DNA of 64,000 nt from Thioalkalivibrio thiocyanodenitrificans ARhD 1 (GTDB taxonomy: Bacteria > Pseudomonadota > Gammaproteobacteria > Ectothiorhodospirales > Ectothiorhodospiraceae): NCBI RefSeq assembly GCF_000378965.1, contig NZ_KB900536.1, positions 2,791,407 to 2,855,406 of the forward strand, read 5' to 3'. Below, piece after piece: positions 20,601-28,510 of the stretch. The notes below the pieces were generated by a model. The model worked only from the letters and a program-made list of their open reading frames with translations. It was not told the origin of the DNA and did not search any database. Numbering within the stretch: position 1 is the stretch's first letter; each line of letters opens with the position of its first letter. A program made the position numbers and the translations under genes.

Positions 20601-21714
20601 GGTTGATCCGGCCCGGAAATGCAGCGTTCACCGCGCCCGGGTCAAGGTCCCGTCCCTGCAGTGTGATGTCCCAGACGGGGTGCGGCAGCCATCCGGCAGC
20701 ACCTTCCAGGGCCAGTCGGCCGGTGTCACCGTCGACCTCCAGGGCCAGTTCGGAGAAGGCCTCGGTATCGCCCCGGCCGCTGAGCCGAATGCGCTGAGGA
20801 GGCAGGTCCGGCAGGGTGATGCCGGTGTCCAGGGTCACGGTGAATTCCGCCGGCGTGCCTTCGCTGTGCAGTTCGCCCGCGGCGAGCTCCACTGCGCCGT
20901 ACCCCGGCTGCCACCATGTGAGGGCCTCCCAGCGGTGCAGGAGGTCCCAGGCAGGTGTCCCGGGCAGGTCGCGCAGGTTCCCTTCGCCCGTGATTCGCAC
21001 GGGCGCCTCCACCTGGTGGCGGATGCCGAGCCGTTCCAGCGTGCCGTCCAGGACCACCCGGCCATTCGCCTCGCGGGCGTCCAGCCCCTCGGCGACCGGT
21101 TCGGGCAGGCGTACGCGCCACCGGAGTTCCGCGTTTACCGCATAGGGCATGGCGAGGGCCGTGCGGGCCGTGAGATCGAGGCCGAAATCCGGCGCGTCGA
21201 CCACCAGCGTGCCGATGTGCGCCGCTGCCCGGTCGATGCTGGCGGCCAGCCGGATCTCATGGATCTGCACCGGCGGTGCATCCCCGAGGGTGATCGTCAG
21301 GTCCGAGAAGCGCGCGGGCGACAGATCGATCGCCAGCGGCAGGAGGACGGATTCCGGCAGACGGAAGGGCTCCGGCGGGGCCGGCTCCGGGTCGGGTCTG
21401 ACATGCAGATCGAGGCCGTCGGCGTTGAGCCGGGTCACGGCCAGTTGCCCGGCGAACAGGGCGGCCGTGTTGACGCGTACGTCCAGCAGCGCCAGGTGCG
21501 CGGTGACGGTGTCATCCTGGAAGCTGATCCGCGCCAGTCGCAGCCCCCTTAGGAGTGTGCCCTCCACGCGCCCGATCTCCAGGGTGCCCGGGGCGAAACC
21601 CGCCCCGGTCTTGATCAGCCAGCGGGTGCCGGGCTCGGTGCCCAGCAGGACGGTCAGCAGGGTGGCCAGCGCGATGAAGGCGATCAGCGCGCCGAAGATG
21701 AGCCGGCGGATCAC
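17659..21714 (-). CDS. tamB: Translocation and assembly module inner-membrane protein TamB
   Basis: A 1351-residue AsmA-like protein that spans the periplasm. A single N-terminal membrane helix (IFGALIAFIALATLLTVLL) is followed by a very long, repetitive beta-rich region. The C-terminal DUF490/TamB domain (about residues 1000-1351) includes ARPARVEGEIRIEDGRYRAYG, NPGLDIRAVRRV and SYLLTGRPLSGASEADAN. With TamA it helps outer-membrane protein insertion and phospholipid transport to the outer membrane. The length is normal for the family. It overlaps tamA by 4 bp, downstream of it, so the two are co-translated. Confidence 0.96.
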   Translation of the reverse strand: MIRRLIFGALIAFIALATLLTVLLGTEPGTRWLIKTGAGFAPGTLEIGRVEGTLLRGLRLARISFQDDTVTAHLALLDVRVNTAALFAGQLAVTRLNADGLDLHVRPDPEPAPPEPFRLPESVLLPLAIDLSPARFSDLTITLGDAPPVQIHEIRLAASIDRAAAHIGTLVVDAPDFGLDLTARTALAMPYAVNAELRWRVRLPEPVAEGLDAREANGRVVLDGTLERLGIRHQVEAPVRITGEGNLRDLPGTPAWDLLHRWEALTWWQPGYGAVELAAGELHSEGTPAEFTVTLDTGITLPDLPPQRIRLSGRGDTEAFSELALEVDGDTGRLALEGAAGWLPHPVWDITLQGRDLDPGAVNAAFPGRINLDARVAGRLDAAGTPDVHVDELDLTGTLLDQTLQVTGNARISGTDITTPGLVLRVNGGTLDVVGRAGWQPQPHWDLHLRGEDLDPGPWAPDWPGRLALALESRGRLEPDHAVHGELRLERLEGRVADHAIHVRGDAALLGHGLSTPDLQVTVDEARLRIAGEAGWAPTPRWDLRVEAHNLDPGLIRPELAGRLGMRGQSEGRLDPEYGIDARIELEHLEGTLQDFPVSAQGSARLEEGRRITTPGFEVRLGENRLNLRGFAQRDAADLHYRVDAPALDALWPGLRGILHGDGRLAGDWRQPDLDLRLEGAGLGYEGWSLDSLALEAGGTLQPDTPMNLTLDAAGLTLDGQVIARTTRLEARGHAEAHHLSLDVRTDEGDLGLLLEGRVTDTPGWSASIASLDLTGTPLGDWRLAAPARLDADPRQGRLAPLCLTRDAARLCLEGDHAAEGLSALLDLSDLPLEWLAPWLPENVAVDGSLSAEARLRHDDAGLTAESRAGIDQGELHVLGLDGERQTLPFREVSLEAGLDRGIMDARAALSFLERGRADAALRLTPEGDTHRLSGRARADLQELRWLEVAVPQIRDPEGRLRADLALSGTLAAPDFRGELRLTEAHARIPELGLELTELHLRAAAEGLDRLTLDGGVRSGPGELELAGEAGVTPEGTPWAEMRLQGERFEALRRPEAQVLISPELNMELAARNVHITGRLTVPEAHIELRELPPQAVSVSRDEVIVDAQDVEPPWHVRTSVTVTLGEQVHLSGFGLTGRLAGEVAVEDSPARPARVEGEIRIEDGRYRAYGQNLTVERGVLVFQGPADNPGLDIRAVRRVPAYDVSAGLAIGGTLQDPRSRVFSTPAMEDSEAMSYLLTGRPLSGASEADANVLAAAITAFGVEQGGMLTARIGHAVGLDEFTLDAEGDVDQSALMMGKHLSSRLYLRYTVGLFERASSLMLRYSLSRTLSLETRTSDEAQSMDLIYRLER

Positions 21715-23480
21715 AGGTCGGCCCCCATGGTCAGGTGCAGGCGAAAGCGGTCATCGCCGTCGACGGGATGGGCAATGTCCACGCGAATGGGGCCGATGGG
21801 CGAGATCCAGCGCACGCCCACCCCCACGCCGGTCCGCGGGTCGAAGTCGTCGATGCTGTCGTAGGCGTTGCCCCAATCCAGGAAGGCGGCCGCGCGCCAG
21901 CGGCCCACGATGGGAATCTCGTATTCCGCACTGGCGGTGAACAGGTGGCGCCCGCCGATCACGTTGCCGTCCTCGTTGGTGGGCCCGAGCCGCTGGTAGC
22001 CGTAGCCCCGTACGCTGTTATCGCCGCCGGCAAAGAAACGCACCGAGGAGGGCAGGTCGGTGAGCAGGTTGGCCTCGGTGGCGCCGCCTTCGGCGCGGGT
22101 GAGCAAGCGCCCCGGACCCAGGGGAATGATCAGCTTCGCCCGGCCGTGGACCTGGAGAAAGCTCACCGAAGACACCACGTCCTCGGAGGCGCCCCGAACA
22201 CTGCCGTAGAGCCGCCATCCGCGCGTCGGGCTCACCGGATGGTCGGCGCGCACCCGGGTGAAGGAGAGCCCGGGCATGAGCAGGTCGGTGCGGTCGGTGA
22301 CATCGGCCACGGTAAAGTCCTCCCGCTCGTAGGTGAGCGAGCGGGTCTCGATCCAGCCGGAATCATGCTGGCGGGTGTGGCTGACGCCGATACCGTAGAG
22401 ATCCGAGCGTACCGTGTCCGTATCCTCCGTCTGGTAGCGGGCCATCAGGTTGATCCGTTCCCGCGAGGGATCGTCCAGGGGGATCTCGTAGTTGAAGCCC
22501 ACGCCGGAGCGGACCGGGGAAAGCTCCATCTCCGTGCTGTAGCGATGACCGGCCCGGTTGGCATAGCGATGCTCGAAGCCCAGCCGCAGCCGCGGCCCGA
22601 TATCGGTCGAGGCGCCGATACCCGCCATGTAGGCGAACTTCTTGCGAGGGGTCAGGGTCACCCGGATCGGCACGTGGCCGTCCGCGCGGGCCTCGGTGTC
22701 GGTGCGTACGCGCACCTCCGCGTAGTAGCCGCCGTCCACCAGACGCTGCTGCAGGTCGATGAGTACCCGGCTGTCGTAGGGGTCCCCTTCCTGAAAGGGC
22801 AGAAACTTCCCGATATAGCCGGGATCGAGAATGTCCTGGTCCAGCGTGACGGTGCCGAAGCGGTAACGGTTCCCGCTGTCCATGTGGATGACGATGTCCG
22901 CGTACCCCTGCTCGGCGTGGACGCGCAGTTCCCGCGTAATGATCCGGTTGTCCAGGTAACCGCGGTCGGCGGCCAGGCGGGTGAGGGCGCTGCGCAGCTG
23001 CTCGTAGCGGTCATGGCGCAGCCGGTCCCCCTCCCTGATCGGGGAATCCTGGATCAGCGCCTGAAATGCCTCGTCCCCGGCGGCCTCTCCGTCCAGGGTG
23101 ATGTCCACATGCCGCACCGTCACGGGATCGCCCTGCGCCACATCCAGGGTCAGGCGCCAGCAGTCCTCGGTGCGGAGAAAATCCAGCGTCACTTCCGGCC
23201 GGTAGTATCCCAGGGCGCGCAGCGCCTCGCGGGCCTCCTGCTCCGCCCGGCGCAGCAGCGGCCGCTCGCGCCATTCGGGCAGCGCGCAGTCCTCGCGGGC
23301 GATGCTCAGATGAGCGCTGATGTTCTCCCGTGCCTCCTCGCCCGCCCCGGCAATGGTGATCTCCGGTGACTGGGCCCGCACCGTGCCGAGGGAGACCGCC
23401 AGCAATGCGGCCAGCAGCACCGTCAGGCCATGACGTACTCCGGCGGATGTCTGGGTCGCGGGGGGGCTGATTGTGGGCAC
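21711..23480 (-). CDS. tamA: Outer-membrane BamA-family protein TamA
   Basis: A 589-residue Omp85 protein. A signal peptide (HGLTVLLAALLAVSLGTVRA) is followed by three POTRA domains (to about residue 275), then a 16-strand barrel. The barrel includes the family motif VRGYGYQRLGP and the C-terminal strand FRLHLTMGADL. The TamA-TamB complex bridges the two membranes. The gene starts the tamA-tamB operon; no other gene is upstream for 209 bp, so its promoter should lie in 23481-23690, though no convincing -35/-10 pair was found. Confidence 0.95.
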   Translation of the reverse strand: MPTISPPATQTSAGVRHGLTVLLAALLAVSLGTVRAQSPEITIAGAGEEARENISAHLSIAREDCALPEWRERPLLRRAEQEAREALRALGYYRPEVTLDFLRTEDCWRLTLDVAQGDPVTVRHVDITLDGEAAGDEAFQALIQDSPIREGDRLRHDRYEQLRSALTRLAADRGYLDNRIITRELRVHAEQGYADIVIHMDSGNRYRFGTVTLDQDILDPGYIGKFLPFQEGDPYDSRVLIDLQQRLVDGGYYAEVRVRTDTEARADGHVPIRVTLTPRKKFAYMAGIGASTDIGPRLRLGFEHRYANRAGHRYSTEMELSPVRSGVGFNYEIPLDDPSRERINLMARYQTEDTDTVRSDLYGIGVSHTRQHDSGWIETRSLTYEREDFTVADVTDRTDLLMPGLSFTRVRADHPVSPTRGWRLYGSVRGASEDVVSSVSFLQVHGRAKLIIPLGPGRLLTRAEGGATEANLLTDLPSSVRFFAGGDNSVRGYGYQRLGPTNEDGNVIGGRHLFTASAEYEIPIVGRWRAAAFLDWGNAYDSIDDFDPRTGVGVGVRWISPIGPIRVDIAHPVDGDDRFRLHLTMGADL

Positions 23481-23689
23481 TCAGTTGTCTTTCCGAAAGC
23501 GATTGTGTGATGGCGGTTCTAGGGATGCGTAGTTGTTTGTCCCATGCTGCGCGTCCGGGTTCAACCCTGCGGGGGCGCCTGCCGGAGTTCAATGCATCCG
23601 TCACCGCACTGGAGGGATGCGTGCCGCCTCCGGCATGCCGGCAGAAAGAGGGTGCCCGTGCGCGCCTTCAGCCTGCCGCAACCCTGAGC

Positions 23690-24403
23690 TCAGAAGTTCA
23701 CGACCAGAAGGCTCGCGCTGATGGTGTACGCCTCCTCGTTGTCGCCGCCCAGTTCCCGCGTATAGGTGAGGTCGAGAGACAGCCGGTCCTCGATCAGGAA
23801 AAGGCGGGGGCCGATCTGCATCACCGGGTGTGAGCCGCTGCGGTCGTCGCCGAAGACCTCAGCCACCAGACCCAGGGGACCGGCGAGGGTGGCCTCCGTG
23901 GCCACGCCCCAGGTGAGCGCCGTGGCATCGTCCTCGCCCCGGTCCCGTTCCACGCCCAGGTTGGCGTGGAACACGGCGCGATCCGGGATCAGCGTCATGC
24001 TGAAAGGCACATAGGCGAACACCGTTTCCCAGCGGCTGTCGGCAGTCAGGTACTCGGCGCCCGCCACCAGGCCCAGGCCGTAGCCCCGGCTGTCGGGATC
24101 GACAAGCATGGTCTTGCCTTCGATTCCGTAGAGTTCACCACCCTCGCCCGATCCGCGCAGGAAGCCGACGGTGCCGGTGAGCTGGAAGTTGCCGTCCCGG
24201 CGGCAGGTGGGAGAGAGAAACGTGGCATGATCGCCGTCGTCGAAGCGGGTATACCAGATCTCGGCCTCGCAACTGCGCGGGTCGATCAGTTCCGCGTCGT
24301 CCACTTCGTAGTGCCCGTGGGCCAGGGCCGGGCCGGGAGTCAGTGCCGCCAGGCAGGCCAGAACTGTTGTGGCAAGGCAGCAGGCGCGTTTGTGTCTGAC
24401 CAT
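23690..24403 (-). CDS. Exported protein, probable outer-membrane beta-barrel, function unknown
   Basis: A 237-residue protein with a Sec signal peptide (CCLATTVLACLAALTPGPALA, cleavage before HGHYE). The rest is a series of amphipathic strands alternating polar and hydrophobic residues (WETVFAYVPFSMTL, LTWGVATEATLAGPLGLVAEVFG, LSLDLTYTRELGG) and ends in a C-terminal Phe (LLVVNF). This is typical of a small outer-membrane barrel. The ATG at 24403 was chosen because GGGGGAAAA precedes it and it starts the signal peptide. No family is recognised. The mature N-terminus is rich in His, Glu and Asp (HGHYEVDDAELID), possibly metal-binding, but this is speculation. Confidence 0.7.
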   Translation of the reverse strand: MVRHKRACCLATTVLACLAALTPGPALAHGHYEVDDAELIDPRSCEAEIWYTRFDDGDHATFLSPTCRRDGNFQLTGTVGFLRGSGEGGELYGIEGKTMLVDPDSRGYGLGLVAGAEYLTADSRWETVFAYVPFSMTLIPDRAVFHANLGVERDRGEDDATALTWGVATEATLAGPLGLVAEVFGDDRSGSHPVMQIGPRLFLIEDRLSLDLTYTRELGGDNEEAYTISASLLVVNF

Positions 24404-24577
24404 TTTTCCCCCGGTGCTGCGTGGATGGATGCCGTGCCGAGCCTGCGGGTCGGTCCCGTGCCTGATTATGCGGCATCCGTCGTGCCACATGGCTGGGCTG
24501 TCCGCGTGCGTGCCGGCCGCCCCGGGACCGCACGGTCCCGGGCCCGTTGCGCCCGGATGGGGTGAGGGCCTTTCCTG

Positions 24578-24940
24578 TCAGACTCGGCGGCGGTGCTTGA
24601 GGATGACCACGACGCCGTTGCGCTTGGCTTCGGGCAGGGCCTGTACGATGGTTTTGCCCAGCCTGCGGGGCAGGCGCTCGTAGAGGCGGGCCACGGTATA
24701 GGTCGGCAGCCCGCCGGCCAGGCGCACGGCATCTTTGACCTCGATACGCTCGAGAACCCGGATCTGGGAATGTTCGGCAAGCCGCAGGAAACGCAGGCGC
24801 GCGGTCCCGAAGGCGCCCTCGCGCATGGCGCTGCTGACGGTGGCGACTTCCGTGTCGACGGCGGTGTCCACCCGCCGCCACAGTTCCTCGGGGCTGCTGT
24901 GCCGGATGCTTTCCAGGGCCTTGTTCATCAGTGTGGTCAT
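24578..24940 (-). CDS. Small basic protein of unknown function
   Basis: A 120-residue protein preceded by a good ribosome site (AGGAGGAGC, 6 nt before the ATG). It is rich in Arg, Ala and Leu and probably all helical (SPEELWRRVDTAVDTEVATVSSAMREG), with no signal peptide or membrane segment. The C-terminus is strongly basic (LKHRRRV). No family is recognised. It is a single gene between the barrel protein and a gene-free region. Confidence 0.55.
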   Translation of the reverse strand: MTTLMNKALESIRHSSPEELWRRVDTAVDTEVATVSSAMREGAFGTARLRFLRLAEHSQIRVLERIEVKDAVRLAGGLPTYTVARLYERLPRRLGKTIVQALPEAKRNGVVVILKHRRRV

Positions 24941-24960
24941 GGGACTGCTCCTCCTGGTTC

Positions 24961-25453
24961 GATGACGCCGGTGTCACCGTCGATCATTGCACGCGCCGGC
25001 GGGCGCGCATCTTTCACAAGCAGTCAGCGGGACTCCGTGAACCATCCGTGTCGCGAGGACATGCGGTTCGCGCAGGGTTCGGGATGGGACTGAACCGGAA
25101 TACGGATATGTCTCCATGACCTGTCGGCCACGGATTCCGATGTGATTCCGGGAGATCGGATCCCCCCGTACGTGCCATTCAGTGTGTCGCGGCGCGTCGG
25201 GGACGGGACCCTGGGACGGTCAGATGACCCGGGCGGGGTTACTGTCCCGACGGACGCTGCGGCACACCCGGCTCAGGCCGCTGACGGCCTTCGCGTGTGT
25301 ACGATTGCAACTGCAACTGTCCATCGATTGGTTGAACCTCTGTTGCCTCAGATGTGCGGCCGGACACCGCCGGACGCGCGCGAAATTCTAACAACCTCGA
25401 ATGGAAATGCAAGGGTGTGTGGGCGCCGCAGGAGCTGCGCGGGGGTGTGAGGG
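24961..25453. other. Gene-free region
   Basis: Short open frames here lack ribosome sites and family features. No RNA gene was recognised. The region ends in the TTCAAGG-type hairpin. Confidence 0.5.
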
Positions 25454-25577
25454 AATATTCAAGGTTCAAGGTTCAAGATTCAAAGTTCAAAGTTCAAGGT
25501 TCAAACATGGGGCGAAACGGCGGCATCCCTGGATTGCCTCCTTGAACTTTGAACTTTGAACTTTGAATCTTGAATTT
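25454..25577. repeat. Short-repeat hairpin (TTCAAGG/TTCAAAG dialect), copy 1
   Basis: The left arm (25454-25504) is seven tandem imperfect 7-mers of TTCAAGG, TTCAAGA or TTCAAAG. The right arm (25540-25577) carries the complementary 7-mers (CTTGAAC/TTTGAAC). A 35-nt unique spacer separates them. The element ends 15 bp before the fbpC stop codon. A sister element of the same dialect is at 54490-54627. Confidence 0.9.
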
Positions 25578-25591
25578 TCCTTCCCCCCGCC

Positions 25592-26635
25592 TCAGCGGGG
25601 AAAAATCACCAGGTGATTGAAGGAGAGCTTCAGGCCGATGCGCTCGCCCACCGCAAAGTTGTCGTGACTGGGGGCGAAGCAGAGCACCTTGCCGCCGCTG
25701 GCGAGGCGAAGGGTGTAGAGGAAGCTCGCGCCGCGGAATGCCTTGTCCAGGACCTCGCCGCTGATGTCACTGGCGTCGTCGGGGCGGATGTCGTCGGGGC
25801 GCACCAGCACATCCACCGGGTCTCCCTCGCCGCAGCCCTCGGGTACCAGCCCCGTGATCACGCCGATCTCCGTCTCCACCTGGTGCTCGTTGAGCACGGT
25901 ACCCGGCAGCAGCTTGCCCTGGCCGATGAAGTCGGCCACGAAGCGCTCGGCGGGGCGGTGGTAGAGGTTGTAGGCGGTATCCCATTGAAGGATGCGGCCC
26001 GAGTTCATCACGCCGATGCGATCGGCCATGGCAAAGGCCTCCATCTGGTCGTGGGTGACCAGGATCGCGGTGATCTGTTCCTGCTTGAGGATGCGGCGCA
26101 CTTCGCGGGCCAGTTCCTCGCGCAGTTCCACATCCATGCTTGAGAACGGCTCGTCCAGCAGCAGCAGGCGCGGGCGCGGCGCCATGGCCCGGGCCACCGC
26201 GGTGCGCTGCTGCTGTCCGCCGGACAGGGCGTGAGGGTAGCTGTCGCCATAGCTGGGCAGACCCACCAGCGCCAGCAGTTCGGCCACGCGCGCCTGGCGA
26301 GCACGGGCGGGCAGGTGGCGGATGCCGAAGCCGATATTCTCGGCCACACTCAGGTGCGGGAACAGGGCGAAATCCTGAAACACCATGCCCACTTGGCGGC
26401 GTTCCGGCGGAAGAGTCCATCCCGCCCGGCTTACCTCGCCACCATCGAGCAGGATCCGTCCCCTGGTCACCGGCTCGAAACCGGCGGTGGCACGCAGCAG
26501 GGTGGTCTTGCCGCACCCGCTGGGCCCGAGCAGGCAGCCGATCACGCCGGTGTTGAGGGCGAGACTGACCTCGTGCACCACCGTGGTGTCACCGTAGGCC
26601 ACGCTTACGTCCTGGAGTTCAAGCAGGCGTGTCAT
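25592..26635 (-). CDS. fbpC: Ferric iron ABC transporter ATPase FbpC
   Basis: A 347-residue ATPase. Walker A is LGPSGCGKTT, the Q-loop is MVFQDFALFPHLSV, the signature is LSGGQQQR, Walker B is LLLLDEPFSSMD and the switch is VTHDQ. The C-terminal part (from about residue 240) is a TOBE-type regulatory domain, as in FbpC, AfuC and PotA. It overlaps the permease gene by 17 bp and is the last gene of the fbpABC operon. It energises Fe(III) uptake across the inner membrane. Confidence 0.92.
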   Translation of the reverse strand: MTRLLELQDVSVAYGDTTVVHEVSLALNTGVIGCLLGPSGCGKTTLLRATAGFEPVTRGRILLDGGEVSRAGWTLPPERRQVGMVFQDFALFPHLSVAENIGFGIRHLPARARQARVAELLALVGLPSYGDSYPHALSGGQQQRTAVARAMAPRPRLLLLDEPFSSMDVELREELAREVRRILKQEQITAILVTHDQMEAFAMADRIGVMNSGRILQWDTAYNLYHRPAERFVADFIGQGKLLPGTVLNEHQVETEIGVITGLVPEGCGEGDPVDVLVRPDDIRPDDASDISGEVLDKAFRGASFLYTLRLASGGKVLCFAPSHDNFAVGERIGLKLSFNHLVIFPR

Positions 26636-28340
26636 GTCCGGGTCTCGATCGGCTGATGGTCCGGCTCAGCAGGATCACGGGAATGATGCCCGCCAGAACG
26701 ATGGCCAGGGCGGCGCTCGCGGAATCCGCCAGCCGTTCGTCGGAGGCAAGCTCGAAGGCGCGCACCGCCAGGGTGTTGAAATTGAAGGGCCGAAGTATCA
26801 GGGTCGCCGGCAGCTCTTTCAAGACATCGACGAACACCAGCAGCAGTGCGGTGAGCAGGCTGCCCCGCATGATGGGCATGTGGATGCGGCGCAGGACCAT
26901 GGCCGGGCCCATGCCCAGGGAGCGGGCGGCGTCGTCCATGGATGGCTTGATCTTGGTCAGCGCCGCCTCGACGGTCTGCAGGGATACGGCCAGGAAACGC
27001 ACGCAATACGCGAAGATCACCGCGACCAGGGAGCCCGAGAGGATCAGTCCGGTGGAGACGTTGAAGTGCTCGCGCATGAAGCCGTCCACGGTGTTGTCGA
27101 TCCAGGCGAAGGGCAGGATGACGCCCACCGCAATCACCGTGCCGGGAATGGCGTAGCCCATGCCGGCCACGCGCACGGCGGCGTTGACCGGAAGCGACGG
27201 GCGCAGGCGTTTTCCGTAGGCCATCACCAGGGCCAGGACCACGGCCAGGACGGCCGCGATCCCCGCAAGCGAGATACTGTTCCAGACGAGGCGCAGGAAC
27301 TCGGGGTGCATCCACACATCGGTGGTGTCCATTGCCCACAGGCCCAGTTGCAGCGCCGGGATGACAAAGCCGAGAGCGACGGGCAGTACGCACACCAGCA
27401 CCGCGCCGGCGCGGCGCCAGCCGTTCAGGCGGTAACGGGGCAGCCGGGAGTACCGGCTGCTGGTGTGATGAAAGCGTGCCCGGCGCCTTGAATAGCGTTC
27501 CAGCACAATCAGCACCAGGACGAAGGTCATCATCACGCCTGCGAGCTGGGCCGCGGCGGCAGGGTCGCCCAGTCCGAACCAGGTGCGGAAGATGCCCGTG
27601 GTGAATGTCGGGATCCCGAAGTACTCGACGGTGCCGTAGTCCGCCAATGTCTCCATCAGCGCCAGCGACAGGCCGGTAATCACCGCCGGTCGCGCGAGCG
27701 GCAGGGCCACCCGGCGGAACCCGCCCCAGGGCCCCACCCCCAGGGTGCGCGAGACCTCCAGCACGCACACCGACTGCTCCAGGAAGGCGGCACGACTGAG
27801 CAGGTACACGTACGGATAAAGCACCAGGGAGAGCATGGCGATGGCCCCGGGCAGGGATCGTATCTGCGGGAACCAGTAGTCGCCCCAGCCCCAGCCCGTC
27901 CAGGCGCGGATCTGGGTCTGCACCGGTCCGGCAAAGTCCAGCAGGCCGGTGTAGGTATAGGCGATGATGTATGCCGGCACGGCCAGCGGCAGCAGCAGCG
28001 CCCACTCGAATGCCCTTCGCCCCGGAAAGTCGCACAGGCTGACCAGCCAGGCCGCGGGTACGCCGAGCAGCAGCACGCCCACGCCGACGCCCAGCATCAG
28101 GATCAGGGAGTTGACCACATAGTCGGCCAGCACGGTCTCACGCAAGTGCAGCCAGACCTCGGTGGCGGGAATGAACACGTGCGCGAACACCACCAGCACG
28201 GGCAGCGCGAGGATCACCGCCACCGTCAGCGTGACAACGGTCCAGAGATCCAGGCGGCGCTGCCCGGGCCGGGTTCGTGCGGGCGCGGCGGGTTCCTCCG
28301 GGGGCGGACCCGCGATCAGGTTTTCCGGTTGTGCGGACAC
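26619..28340 (-). CDS. fbpB: Ferric iron ABC transporter permease FbpB (fused two-domain)
   Basis: A 573-residue permease with about twelve membrane helices in two halves, each a BPD-type domain. The conserved EAA loops are visible as LEVSRTLGVGPWGGFRRVALPLARPA (first half) and AARSLGMGPAMVLRRIHMPIMRG (second half). A single fused polypeptide is usual for the Fbp/Fut/Sfu family. It carries Fe(III) from FbpA into the cytoplasm. It lies 170 bp downstream of fbpA, with two GC-rich inverted repeats between them. Confidence 0.93.
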   Translation of the reverse strand: MSAQPENLIAGPPPEEPAAPARTRPGQRRLDLWTVVTLTVAVILALPVLVVFAHVFIPATEVWLHLRETVLADYVVNSLILMLGVGVGVLLLGVPAAWLVSLCDFPGRRAFEWALLLPLAVPAYIIAYTYTGLLDFAGPVQTQIRAWTGWGWGDYWFPQIRSLPGAIAMLSLVLYPYVYLLSRAAFLEQSVCVLEVSRTLGVGPWGGFRRVALPLARPAVITGLSLALMETLADYGTVEYFGIPTFTTGIFRTWFGLGDPAAAAQLAGVMMTFVLVLIVLERYSRRRARFHHTSSRYSRLPRYRLNGWRRAGAVLVCVLPVALGFVIPALQLGLWAMDTTDVWMHPEFLRLVWNSISLAGIAAVLAVVLALVMAYGKRLRPSLPVNAAVRVAGMGYAIPGTVIAVGVILPFAWIDNTVDGFMREHFNVSTGLILSGSLVAVIFAYCVRFLAVSLQTVEAALTKIKPSMDDAARSLGMGPAMVLRRIHMPIMRGSLLTALLLVFVDVLKELPATLILRPFNFNTLAVRAFELASDERLADSASAALAIVLAGIIPVILLSRTISRSRPGHDTPA

Positions 28341-28424
28341 AATGCTCTCTCGACGGCCCCGGTCACCCGGGTCTGCGGCCGGACGATCAAGGTTTCTCCG
28401 GGCGGTTGCTGCAGAAACGGCAAA

Positions 28425-28441
28425 GGGAGGCGCCGCCTCCC
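28425..28441. terminator. GC-rich stem between fbpA and fbpB (proximal to fbpB)
   Basis: GGGAGGCG and CGCCTCCC are perfect 8-bp arms around one base. No good U-run follows on the minus strand, so it may be an RNA-stabilising or attenuating stem rather than a full terminator. Confidence 0.4.
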
Positions 28442-28462
28442 CCGGTTACCCATCGTATGAAT

Positions 28463-28500
28463 GCCGGGTCGGCGCGGAAAGTGACCGGCGCCGACCCGGC
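28463..28500 (-). terminator. Strong stem-loop after fbpA
   Basis: Perfect 13-bp arms (28463-28475 and 28488-28500) flank a 12-nt loop, 10 bp after the fbpA stop codon. There is no U-tract. Such stems often protect the upstream mRNA end and lower transport-gene expression relative to the abundant binding protein. Confidence 0.6.
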
Positions 28501-28510
28501 AGGCATCCCG

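Noticed and set aside
18715-21552. 945-codon plus-strand frame opposite tamB
   Set aside because: Antisense shadow of a well-supported gene; Gln/Arg/Gly-rich with no domains.
25142-25450. Possible small genes in the gap after the basic unknown protein
   Set aside because: No ribosome sites, no conserved features, overlapping alternatives in several frames.
25454-25577. CRISPR array
   Set aside because: Units are 7-mers without spacers, arranged as two complementary arms; no cas genes nearby.
28463-28500. Full intrinsic terminator ending the fbp operon after fbpA
   Set aside because: No U-run and the permease and ATPase follow in the same direction; more likely an mRNA-protecting stem, so kept only as a stem-loop.
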